Below, one piece after another: positions 1 through 6,018 of a stretch of DNA of 6,018 nucleotides. Numbering within the stretch: the stretch's first letter is position 1; every line of letters begins with the position of its first letter. The position numbers were made by a program, and so were the translations under genes. The notes below the pieces were generated by a model. The model made no database searches and was not told the DNA's origin. It saw only the letters and a program-made list of their open reading frames with translations. Source of the DNA: JAKVCB01 sp963578605 (GTDB lineage: Bacteria; Planctomycetota; Planctomycetia; Pirellulales; Lacipirellulaceae); contig CAUZEA010000207.1 of NCBI GenBank assembly GCA_963578605.1, positions 1 through 6,018 of the forward strand, in the 5' to 3' direction.

Positions 1-1
1 C

Positions 2-265
2 GAAGCAGGACGTGATCAGGACCTGGAACGCCTGATGCGGCTCCAACAAGAGTGCCATCTGATGTGTCAAAACGTGTTGGGACCTTTACTGAAGGAAGGT
101 CGTATCGACGGTGCCTATGACAAAATACTGGTACGGCTTGGTGGTATGGATGAGATGCCGTTGCGTTTGCTCTCGCCCTATCAGGGTTTTACGGAGGAAC
201 AGTACCAGGAGTGCAAACGCGTTTTGCACGAGCAATACCCAGACTGGGTGACCGAGGAGATGTGA
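2..265 (+). CDS. DHDPS/NAL-family aldolase, C-terminal fragment (5' end outside window)
   Basis: The reading frame is open from the first bases of the window and ends at TGA 263-265, giving the last 87 residues of a longer protein. Seen: a helical, charged stretch followed by GPLLKEGRIDGAYDKILVRL (about residues 27-46) and MPLRLLSPYQGFTEEQYQEC (about 52-71), ending in a terminal helix and EQYPDW. A GD/GR-type turn, then a helix, then a proline-containing 'R-x-P-l' type segment and a closing helix, is the layout of the C-terminal helical part of dihydrodipicolinate synthase / N-acetylneuraminate lyase family class I aldolases (usual length about 290-310 residues). The catalytic TIM barrel with its Schiff-base lysine would lie upstream and is not visible, so the substrate cannot be inferred. 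An internal ATG at 35 exists, but the continuous upstream frame argues it is not the start. The gene converges on the DUF1501 gene across 121 bases. The family call is by eye; an unrelated helical protein remains possible. Confidence 0.6.
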   Translation, partial: EAGRDQDLERLMRLQQECHLMCQNVLGPLLKEGRIDGAYDKILVRLGGMDEMPLRLLSPYQGFTEEQYQECKRVLHEQYPDWVTEEM

Positions 266-386
266 TCCTCAATCTGCAAAGCGGGGCGTGATACAGCAGT
301 ATATCCGCGGACTTCTACGCCAGGACGTTTGCGCTGCAGAGCTACCAAGATTTAAGTTTGACTGCAATGGTTATGGTCGAAGGCCG

Positions 387-1859
387 TCAGACGATCTCCT
401 GGATAACCTGACCGCCAGTGTCGGTGAGCTTCTCTTCGCGACCGTTGTGCACGTACGTGAGTTGATCCTGATCCAATCCGAGTTGGTGGAGAATTGTGGC
501 ATGCAAATCACGCACGTGGTGGGGTTTTTCGACAGCATGCAAACCAATGTCGTCCGTAGCACCTACCGTTGTACCACCGCGCACGCCACCACCGGCTAGC
601 CACATGCTGAAGCCAAATGGACTATGATCACGCCCCACATTTCTCTCTGACATGGGAGTACGACCGAATTCGCCTCCCCAGATGACCAAGGTGTCGTCGA
701 GCATGCCGCGCCGTTTAAGATCTTGAAGCAGTCCGGCAATCGGCTTGTCTGAGTGACCGGCCATTCGTAAGTGGTTTTCCTCAATGTCTGAGTGTGCATC
801 CCAGGTAAGGTTCGCGGGACCACCACCACAGTACAACTGCACGAAACGCACCCCCCGTTCCACCAGGCGGCGGGCCAACAGACAACGGCGCCCGAATTCC
901 TCGGTGCGAGGGTGGTTGATTCCGTAGAGTGCCTGAGTCGACATCGTTTCCTGCGACAGGTCGATCGCTTCAGGTGCGTGACTCTGCATACGGAACGCTA
1001 GTTCATAATTGGCCGCCCGTGCTGACAACGCAGTGTCATTTTCGTGGCGGTGGAGGTTGTTAAGTTGTTTGAGTAGATCCAGATTGTGCCGTTGCCGTAG
1101 GTGCGTTCGGTTTCCTGCTGCTTGCAGGTTCAGGATTGGCGCTGGGCCCGACCGGAACAGGGTGCCCTGGTAAACTTGCGGGAAATAACCGGCACCCCAA
1201 CAAGGAGGCCCACCCAGGACCGGGCCATCAGGATCAGGCATTACGACGTAAGCAGGCAGGTTCTCGCTTTCACTTCCCAGGCCGTAAAGAACCCAGGAAC
1301 CGAGTGACGGATGTCCCATCAACGTTCGGCCCGTGTTCATCTGATACAAAGCCGGAGCATGCACAACACTATCGGCGTACATCGAACGAACCACAGCAAG
1401 TTCGTCAGCGCACGTTGCCAGATGCGGGAAGAGATCCGAGATTTCGAGTCCCGATTGGCCACACTTGCGGAACGTACGTTTCGAACCGAGCAACAACGAT
1501 TTCTCTGTCGTGCGTTGTGTTTGAACGGACCCTAGCTGCTCGGGCACGGGTTTTCCATGCAGCTTTTGCAGTATTGGTTTGGGGTCGAAGGTTTCCACTT
1601 GACTGGGGCCGCCAGCCATAAACAAGAAGATGACCGATTTTGCCGGAGCCTTCCAGTAAGCCGGCTTTTTGGCAAGTGGGTTGAAGGGCAGTTGGTGCGC
1701 TGGCATGGCAGCTTGTGAACTGGATGTCGCGGCATCTCCGGCCAGCATCGAAGCCAAGGCGAGTGATCCGAAACCCATGCCCCCTCGCTGTAAAAAATCG
1801 CGTCGGCTGGTCGCCATCGAAGGGCCCGGGCATTTTGCAGGCGATTTTTTACTGGACAT
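387..1859 (-). CDS. DUF1501 family protein with twin-arginine (Tat) signal
   Basis: Complete gene of 490 residues from the ATG at 1859, the usual size for DUF1501 proteins, which belong to the alkaline phosphatase/sulfatase-like superfamily. Seen, numbered from this ATG: a Tat signal S-R-R-D-F-L at 18-23, a glycine/alanine-rich hydrophobic stretch to about 45; the first core strand and loop FLFMAGGPSQVETFDPKP at 78-94; WDAHSDIEENH at 353-363; VIWGGEFGRTP at 392-402; GRDHSPFGFSMWLAGGG at 409-425; and the terminal HAVEKPHHVRDLHATILHQL at 441-460, then the normal family ending. The Asp, His and Glu residues in these motifs are candidate metal ligands by analogy with the superfamily. Known: these proteins are abundant in Planctomycetes, exported, and usually beside DUF1549/DUF1553 genes; the reaction is unknown. 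Start choice is uncertain: a second ATG at 1817 puts RR at residues 5-6, and a TTG at 1889 would add 10 residues. None has a clear ribosome site; 1859 is chosen as the longest ATG start. The gene is divergent from the DUF1549/DUF1553 gene, which is not the common arrangement. Confidence 0.93.
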   Translation of the reverse strand: MSSKKSPAKCPGPSMATSRRDFLQRGGMGFGSLALASMLAGDAATSSSQAAMPAHQLPFNPLAKKPAYWKAPAKSVIFLFMAGGPSQVETFDPKPILQKLHGKPVPEQLGSVQTQRTTEKSLLLGSKRTFRKCGQSGLEISDLFPHLATCADELAVVRSMYADSVVHAPALYQMNTGRTLMGHPSLGSWVLYGLGSESENLPAYVVMPDPDGPVLGGPPCWGAGYFPQVYQGTLFRSGPAPILNLQAAGNRTHLRQRHNLDLLKQLNNLHRHENDTALSARAANYELAFRMQSHAPEAIDLSQETMSTQALYGINHPRTEEFGRRCLLARRLVERGVRFVQLYCGGGPANLTWDAHSDIEENHLRMAGHSDKPIAGLLQDLKRRGMLDDTLVIWGGEFGRTPMSERNVGRDHSPFGFSMWLAGGGVRGGTTVGATDDIGLHAVEKPHHVRDLHATILHQLGLDQDQLTYVHNGREEKLTDTGGQVIQEIV

Positions 1860-1981
1860 CGCAGAAGTTCCAGGTTGGATCAAGCACAAGGACTATCGGT
1901 ATCTTACCGGATTTTGGCAGCGAATAAAATTCGGACGTTTGACGCTGGCCGAATGACATGCCGGGGGTGTCGCGAGATGTC

Positions 1982-2006
1982 CAACTACCATGCTCCATTG
2001 TAGTTG
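1982..2006. promoter_or_regulatory. 25-base near-perfect dyad in the divergent intergenic region (possible operator)
   Basis: Arms CAACTAC (1982-1988) and GTAGTTG (2000-2006) are perfect reverse complements. After one mismatch (C1989/T1999) the symmetry resumes with ATG (1990-1992) against CAT (1996-1998) around a 3-base centre. Ten of eleven possible pairs match. No T-run follows on either strand, so it does not look like an intrinsic terminator. It lies about 120 bases upstream of the DUF1501 start and about 150 bases upstream of the DUF1549/DUF1553 start. A dimeric regulator site shared by the two genes is the simplest inference; an RNA hairpin in a long 5' leader is the alternative. The rest of the 1860-2154 gap shows no gene I can support. 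Confidence 0.4.
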
Positions 2007-2053
2007 CCTCAAACCCGGTAAGCCACACATGGCCAATCACTGGATGACAAGGG

Positions 2054-2083
2054 TTGACGTACAACTGGTAACCAAGCGAAAAT
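2054..2083 (+). promoter_or_regulatory. weak sigma70-like promoter candidate for the DUF1549/DUF1553 gene
   Basis: TTGACG at 2054-2059 matches five of six bases of the -35 consensus. An 18-base spacer leads to GAAAAT at 2078-2083, which matches four of six of the -10 consensus. Transcription would begin near 2090 and give a leader of about 65 bases before the ATG at 2155. Planctomycete promoters are poorly defined, so this is only a candidate. I could not find a comparable pair for the leftward DUF1501 gene. Confidence 0.22.
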
Positions 2084-2154
2084 TAAAGGGGTTCTATTCC
2101 TGCCAGCGTACAAATTTTGAGGCTCATGAGCAAGTGAAAGGTCAGTAACGTTTT

Positions 2155-4482
2155 ATGCGATTGGTCGGTTTGCGTATTTTTCGAACGAAGAAGGTGGTAA
2201 GTGTCATTGGAATCGGTATGACTCTGATCACAATGAGTTGTCTTTCGGACTTCGTTTCTCGGCCGGCGGTTGCCGAATCGGTTCTTCCGGACAACAGCGG
2301 TCCAGTTCCGATTCAGGAAAATTGGGCATTGGAGTTGCCGACACATCCTGCAATTCCCTCTGTTGAAAATTCTGAGCGGTTAAGTAATCCCATCGATAAT
2401 TTTGTGCTTTCGCGACTGGAATCGGCGGGACTGGAACTGTCGCCGGCCACAGAACGGATCGCGCTGCTACGGCGCGTCACTTTCGACCTTATCGGACTAC
2501 CACCCACACCCGCCGAAGTTAATTCATTTGTGCTGGACACTTCGATCCAAGCCTACGAAAGAGCCGTCGAGAGATTGCTGGGCGATCCCCGCTACGGTGA
2601 ACGCTGGGGCCAGCACTGGCTGGATGTCGTCCGTTATGCGGACAGTGACGGATTCGAATATGACGATCCACGTCCCCACGCTTGGCGGTACCGGGACTGG
2701 GTCATCCGCAGCTTGAACCGTGACAAACCGTATGACCAATTCGTTCGCGAGCAAATTGCGGGTGACGAACTGTTTGCCGGTGATATGCAGGTTCTGGCCG
2801 CCACGGGACTTCATCGACTCGGACCGCTGCGCCTGAATGCGGGGATGCAGGACGAAGAAAAGAACCGTCAGGAAGTTCTCACGGAGATAACGGATACGAT
2901 CGGTTCCGCCTTTTTGGGGATGACGGTTGGATGCGCGCGGTGTCACGATCACAAGTTCGACGATTTCGGTCAGGCGGATTATTTTGGATTACAGGCCTTC
3001 TTCGCTGGCACCGTGGCGAAAGATGTGTCGCTTGTGGCGGCTGACATCCAGGCGCAAAACGAACGGGAAATAAAGGCCTGGACGGAACTTCGCGGCCAGA
3101 TTGACAAGAAGCTCCAGGAGTTCAAAAGTGCATGTCGCGAGCGGCTTGTCGCCAGGAAAAGGACAGTATTTTCCACGGAAACGCAAGCTGCGCTGCAGGT
3201 TCCAGCGGCCGAGCGTAGCATCCGGCAATGGAAGTTGGCCGTCGAGGCTGAAGTCTCCCTGCAAGTGACGGATGAAGAGGTCGAGGCGAGTTTCTCGGAA
3301 GAGGATCGAAAGCAACATTCTGAATTGCTTGGCGAAGTGAGTCGCCACGCTGGACGGAAACCGGCACCAGCGCCGGCGGTTATGGCTGTCTTGGATAATC
3401 AACCCACGTTGCCCCGAACCTACATCCTCAGGCGTGGTATTCCGGGTGATCATCTGCGCGAAGTGGGACCACATTTTCCAGAGTCAATCCAAGTGAAGAC
3501 GCAGACGATTGCCGTGACGACTTCGGAGTCCAAGGTCAAGTCGGCGGGGCGTCGCACTGCATTGGCCTATTGGCTTTCGTCTCCCGACCATCCACTGACT
3601 GCTCGTGTGATGGCAAACCGGCTCTGGCAACATCATTTTGGCCGGGGAATTGTCGCGACTCCTAATAATTTCGGCATGACGGGAATTCCCCCATCGCACC
3701 CGGAACTGCTGGATTGGCTGGCAAAGGATTTCATGGCAGGAGGTTGGAAGGTCAAGCGGATGCATCGACTGATAGTCCATTCCGCGACCTATCGCCAATC
3801 GAGTGAAAGGATGGGACGGGGGCAGCAGGTCGATCCCGACAACAGGCTTTGGTGGCGCATGAGCGCAAGACGATTGGAAGCCGAAATTCTACGAGATAGT
3901 GTGCTTTCGGTTGCAGGTACGTTAAACCTGAAAAGCGGTGGTCCTGGCGTTCGTTTGCCACTCCACCGGGAAGTGGCTGCGTTGCAGTACAAAGGTACAT
4001 GGCAGCCGGACGCGGATACGAGTGAACACATGCGGCGGAGCGTCTATATTTTTCTAAAGCGAAATCTGAGACCGCCATTCTTCGAGTGTTTCGATGCGCC
4101 CAGTACCATGCTGCCTTGCGGTGCACGCAGCGAGAGCACTCACGCAGGGCAGGCCCTGGAGTTGATGAATAGCGATCACATGAATCAAAGTGCGTGGAGT
4201 TTGGCGAGCCGGTTGATCCTGGAGTGTGGAAACGATCAAGAGAAGATGATTGCGAGAGCTTATCGATTGGCGTTGGCACGACCACCTCGTGCAGGAGAAC
4301 GCCAACTTGCCCTGACCTACCTGGCACGTCAAACACGATTGCTTCAAGAGCAGGCAGATTCCGGGAATCCGCCCCGAATCGAAATTGAAGTTTCCGCATC
4401 TACCGAGCCGTTCTTTGCAGCAGCACTCGCCGATTTTTGCTTGGTAATTTTTAATCTGGACGAATTCCTGTTCGTCGACTAG
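2155..4482 (+). CDS. DUF1549 + DUF1553 (PSD1-type) exported protein lacking the N-terminal cytochrome domain
   Basis: Complete 775-residue protein. Seen: a basic N-terminus (R2, R7, R10, K12, K13), a hydrophobic core at about 14-30 and an AVA|E cleavage-like site at 38-41, so Sec export is likely. DUF1549 follows at about 75-285, with LLRRVTFDLIGLPPTPAE (104-121), RYGERWGQHWLDVVRYADSD (146-165), KPYDQFVREQIAGDEL (191-206) and CARCHDHKFD (260-269), which contains a CxxCH. A charged, probably partly coiled linker spans about 295-400. A short TYILRRGIPGD segment (422-432) leads to DUF1553 at about 463-720, with ANRLWQHHFGRGIV (487-500), PPSHPELLDWLA (512-523), RLIVHSATYRQSS (538-550), RRLEAEILRDS (572-582) and QALELMNSDH (666-675). 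The end, FNLDEFLFVD, is the normal family C-terminus, so the gene is intact. Known: such proteins are a hallmark of Planctomycetes, often carry a PSCyt1 haem domain before DUF1549, and usually precede a DUF1501 gene on the same strand. Here PSCyt1 is absent and the DUF1501 partner is divergent. Biochemical role unknown. The best ribosome-site candidate, AAAGG at 2137-2141, is rather far (13 bases) from the ATG. Confidence 0.95.
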   Translation: MRLVGLRIFRTKKVVSVIGIGMTLITMSCLSDFVSRPAVAESVLPDNSGPVPIQENWALELPTHPAIPSVENSERLSNPIDNFVLSRLESAGLELSPATERIALLRRVTFDLIGLPPTPAEVNSFVLDTSIQAYERAVERLLGDPRYGERWGQHWLDVVRYADSDGFEYDDPRPHAWRYRDWVIRSLNRDKPYDQFVREQIAGDELFAGDMQVLAATGLHRLGPLRLNAGMQDEEKNRQEVLTEITDTIGSAFLGMTVGCARCHDHKFDDFGQADYFGLQAFFAGTVAKDVSLVAADIQAQNEREIKAWTELRGQIDKKLQEFKSACRERLVARKRTVFSTETQAALQVPAAERSIRQWKLAVEAEVSLQVTDEEVEASFSEEDRKQHSELLGEVSRHAGRKPAPAPAVMAVLDNQPTLPRTYILRRGIPGDHLREVGPHFPESIQVKTQTIAVTTSESKVKSAGRRTALAYWLSSPDHPLTARVMANRLWQHHFGRGIVATPNNFGMTGIPPSHPELLDWLAKDFMAGGWKVKRMHRLIVHSATYRQSSERMGRGQQVDPDNRLWWRMSARRLEAEILRDSVLSVAGTLNLKSGGPGVRLPLHREVAALQYKGTWQPDADTSEHMRRSVYIFLKRNLRPPFFECFDAPSTMLPCGARSESTHAGQALELMNSDHMNQSAWSLASRLILECGNDQEKMIARAYRLALARPPRAGERQLALTYLARQTRLLQEQADSGNPPRIEIEVSASTEPFFAAALADFCLVIFNLDEFLFVD

Positions 4483-4599
4483 GCAAAAACCGTGTGCCTG
4501 ACCCGGGTGAGTCGAAGAGAGTGTCCTTTACGTGCTGTTGCCGCCTGCCAGATGGTGCAAACTGAGAGCCGGGCAGGAATTTCATGAACGGCCGGATCA

Positions 4600-4638
4600 C
4601 AGTTGTCAGGTCTTCCGCATCTTTTGATGCGACAACTG
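4600..4638. terminator. nested hairpin between convergent genes (possible bidirectional terminator)
   Basis: CAGTTGTC (4600-4607) pairs perfectly with GACAACTG (4631-4638). Inside it, GCATC (4617-4621) pairs with GATGC (4626-4630) around a TTTT loop, leaving a 9-base bulge on the left side only. A smaller alternative hairpin, CTGGA (4636-4640) with TCCAG (4645-4649) around AAAA, overlaps the right arm. The position, between the stops at 4482 (+) and 4653 (-), suits a terminator for both genes, but there is no proper T-run after the stem on either strand. The rest of the 170-base gap shows nothing else I can support. Confidence 0.3.
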
Positions 4639-4652
4639 GAAAAATCCAGCAA

Positions 4653-5876
4653 TTAATAGGGGTGTTCCTCTTGTTCGAAATTCACCAGTCTTCCTTCGTG
4701 CTCGATCAGCACCAACGGGCATTGAATCTTCTCGCGCTCCATCTCGTTCAGGATGTCGCGGGCCCGCCATTGCATGGGAATGATCAGCACCTCGGCCGGC
4801 GCGTCACGTAACAGATCACGTGATTGAATCAGCTGCCCTTGGCCGGGAACATGCGTGCCAAATTTGTCGGGATCCGAGTCAACGACAAGCGGAAATCGCT
4901 TCGCGTCAACTGCATAGTTGTTGATAAACGCAGCTGCCTTACCAGTGCCGCCCCAGATCGCCACCCGCTGACCAGTTGCAGCCAACTCGTCGAGTTGCCT
5001 GCCCACGGTTTCTTTGGCCTCGCGCGACCCGATTCGGAAACGGGTCGCCTCTTTGGCGTAATTTACCATCGAAGGGCTATCTCCCAACCGTACGAGTCCG
5101 CTGATGACTTCACGGTTGTAACTATGCAGCAACATCTCCACTGACTTTGAAGTGCGAGTTAACATGCGAGTGAAGGATTCGGTGGTGAAGTGAGAATTGT
5201 GCTCGTAATAGAAATCGACAGTGCGGCCTGTTTTAATTGCGTGGTCGATACAGGGGACCTCAATGTAGACCCTTGTTTCGACCCCGGCCCAGGAAGCAGC
5301 AAAGGCCATGGACTGCAGGAATCCCAGTGGGTTGACGAGGTGCTCCAGCACGTGCCGACTGATGACGAGGTTGGGGCTGAGTTCGGTCACATGCCGGGCA
5401 GGCACAAACAGCTCTGCTCGGGCCTCGAACAAACCACCAGTGTTCATCGAGGCGTTGGGGTCGAAACCGATGTAACGTCCAGGTCGTCGTTCCGCCATGG
5501 CTCGCAGCAGGTGTCCTTCACCACAGCCGATTTCAGCCACGAGCGGTTCCGAAGGAAGATAGTCCAGCATCAACTCGCAGACCCGTTCCAGGTGCCGGCT
5601 CCAAATGTTCCCCCGGTTGAACATCAGGTTTGGTTTTTCGGAATAGGGAACATTTTCATACGTGAATTCGCGGTTGTAGACGTGTCCGCAGTTGACGCAA
5701 CGAACGAAAGCCAGGGGCAATTTGTCCATCTGTTGCGCCTCCTTCTCGCTGGCGGGCCAGCCGAGCGTCGCCAGCGGTTGCTGCTGGCAGTCCATGAAGG
5801 GCACGGCGACATGATGTCCGCATGCCGGACAAGTGCATTCGTGCAGGAGTTCTTCCGAAAGGTCGAACTTAGACAT
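4653..5876 (-). CDS. SAM-dependent C-methyltransferase, zinc-binding / SAM / C-terminal domain type
   Basis: Complete 407-residue protein, about the usual length (400-415) for nucleotide-sugar C-methyltransferases of the TylC3/NovU/TcaB9 type. Seen: an N-terminal zinc-binding domain with paired cysteines C16/C19 (CPACG) and C60/C63 (CVNCG); a Rossmann SAM domain with motif I AEIGCGEGHLL (114-124), YIGFDP (135-140) and SRHVLEHLVNP (173-183); YYEHNSHFT (223-231), corresponding to the YxEHxxxF-type active-site segment of the family; and a C-terminal nucleotide-binding-like domain beginning VAIWGGTGKAAAF (305-317) with VVDSDPDKFG (331-340). Known: members methylate a carbon of a keto-deoxysugar nucleotide; the exact sugar cannot be told from sequence, and some relatives act on other substrates. 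The start at 5876 is chosen because GGAG lies 7 bases upstream and the homology begins there. The frame remains open to the window edge, but that stretch is the overlapping upstream gene in another frame. Overlap by 8 bases with that gene indicates a leftward operon with translational coupling. It is probably cytoplasmic, as no signal peptide is seen. Confidence 0.85.
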   Translation of the reverse strand: MSKFDLSEELLHECTCPACGHHVAVPFMDCQQQPLATLGWPASEKEAQQMDKLPLAFVRCVNCGHVYNREFTYENVPYSEKPNLMFNRGNIWSRHLERVCELMLDYLPSEPLVAEIGCGEGHLLRAMAERRPGRYIGFDPNASMNTGGLFEARAELFVPARHVTELSPNLVISRHVLEHLVNPLGFLQSMAFAASWAGVETRVYIEVPCIDHAIKTGRTVDFYYEHNSHFTTESFTRMLTRTSKSVEMLLHSYNREVISGLVRLGDSPSMVNYAKEATRFRIGSREAKETVGRQLDELAATGQRVAIWGGTGKAAAFINNYAVDAKRFPLVVDSDPDKFGTHVPGQGQLIQSRDLLRDAPAEVLIIPMQWRARDILNEMEREKIQCPLVLIEHEGRLVNFEQEEHPY

Positions 5877-6018
5877 GTGTTTTCTCCAGAGAGGCCAGGA
5901 AAAATTCTTCGAGCTCACGGACACCGCCAGGGTTCTCGAACAGTCGCGGCGCCGCTTCGAGAATCCGCTTGCGCACCGCTTCACGCCGCTTGGGATCTGT
6001 GGCCAGCCCGACGGCAAG
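5869..6018 (-). CDS. C-terminal end of a probable SPINDLY/TPR-type glycosyltransferase (5' end outside window)
   Basis: A reading frame open from the right edge of the window ends at TAA (5871-5869) and encodes 49 residues: LAVGLATDPKRREAVRKRIL, then EAAPRLFENPGGVRELEEFF, then a short tail LASLEKTHV. A 'DP-x-x-R-x-x-(V/L)-R' helix, an 'LFENP/LYED' turn and a 'VRELEEFF' closing helix resemble the extreme C-terminus of SPINDLY-type O-linked N-acetylglucosamine transferases, which commonly follow TPR repeats. No catalytic residue is in view, so this is a family guess from a short tail. Its stop lies inside the start of the methyltransferase gene (shared bases ATGTCTAA), and the methyltransferase ribosome site lies within this coding region. 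That overlap supports it being a real gene rather than an N-terminal extension of the methyltransferase. Confidence 0.6.
   Translation of the reverse strand, partial: LAVGLATDPKRREAVRKRILEAAPRLFENPGGVRELEEFFLASLEKTHV
5884..5887 (-). promoter_or_regulatory. ribosome binding site of the methyltransferase gene
   Basis: GGAG on the minus strand sits 7 bases before the ATG at 5876, inside the last codons of the upstream gene. It is the clearest Shine-Dalgarno sequence in the window and decides the methyltransferase start. Confidence 0.7.

Noticed and set aside
281..309. Short GCGG/CCGC pairing in the 266-386 convergent gap as a terminator
   Set aside because: A four-base stem with a loop of about 20 bases and no T-run is not meaningful.
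288..599. 103-residue plus-strand open frame opposite the DUF1501 3' end
   Set aside because: It lies mostly antisense to the well-conserved C-terminal coding region of DUF1501, has no recognisable domain and no ribosome site; it is a shadow frame.
1903..2022. 8-base inverted pair CTTACCGG (1903-1910) and CCGGTAAG (2015-2022)
   Set aside because: An 8-base inverted match separated by about 100 bases is expected roughly once by chance in a region of this length, and it does not extend.
1849..2064. 71-residue minus-strand open frame spanning the divergent intergenic region
   Set aside because: It begins with TTG, has no ribosome site, runs through the dyad and into the DUF1501 start in another frame, and the sequence shows no domain-like pattern.
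3752..4399. 215-residue minus-strand open frame opposite the DUF1553 region
   Set aside because: Antisense to a strongly conserved coding region, with no recognisable motif; long antisense frames are common in GC-rich genes.
4544..4577. Possible terminator stem CCTGCC (4544-4549) with GGCAGG (4572-4577)
   Set aside because: Only six pairs with a 22-base loop and no T-run; weaker than the nested hairpin downstream.
5877..6017. N-terminal extension of the methyltransferase to the window edge
   Set aside because: The residues do not match the family, a good ribosome site precedes the ATG at 5876, and the overlapping frame gives a more convincing protein end.

Overview
The window looks like a chromosomal segment from a planctomycete, probably of the Pirellula/Rhodopirellula type. 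The main reason is a paired DUF1501 protein and DUF1549/DUF1553 (PSD1-type) protein. These two families are massively expanded in Planctomycetes and their relatives and are rarely found together elsewhere. Base composition is moderately GC-rich throughout, and most starts lack an obvious Shine-Dalgarno sequence. This assignment rests on protein families recognised by eye, not on a database search.

Layout, left to right. (1) Positions 2-265 (+): the C-terminal end of a gene that looks like a dihydrodipicolinate synthase / N-acetylneuraminate lyase family aldolase. (2) A 121-base convergent gap (266-386) in which I see nothing convincing. (3) Positions 387-1859 (-): a complete DUF1501 protein with a twin-arginine signal. 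(4) A 295-base divergent intergenic region (1860-2154) with a near-perfect 25-base dyad (1982-2006) and a weak sigma70-like promoter candidate pointing right. (5) Positions 2155-4482 (+): a complete DUF1549+DUF1553 protein with a Sec-type signal peptide, without the N-terminal cytochrome domain often found in this family. (6) A 170-base convergent gap (4483-4652) with a nested hairpin. (7) Positions 4653-5876 (-): a complete three-part C-methyltransferase-like protein (zinc-binding domain, SAM domain, C-terminal domain). Its ATG overlaps by 8 bases the stop of (8), the last 49 codons of an upstream gene (5869-6018, -), which resembles the end of a SPINDLY/TPR-type O-GlcNAc transferase.

How the genes may work together. 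DUF1501 and DUF1549/DUF1553 proteins usually occur as neighbours and are thought to act outside the cytoplasm, but their substrate is not known. Here they are divergent rather than in the usual same-strand order, so any co-regulation would have to act through the shared 295-base region. The right-hand pair (glycosyltransferase-like end plus sugar-type C-methyltransferase) is a separate leftward operon, likely part of a glycan or surface-polysaccharide locus that continues beyond the window. No RNA genes, insertion sequences, CRISPR arrays or integration sites were seen. The window is mostly ordinary planctomycete gene content, and I found no convincing wholly new system.
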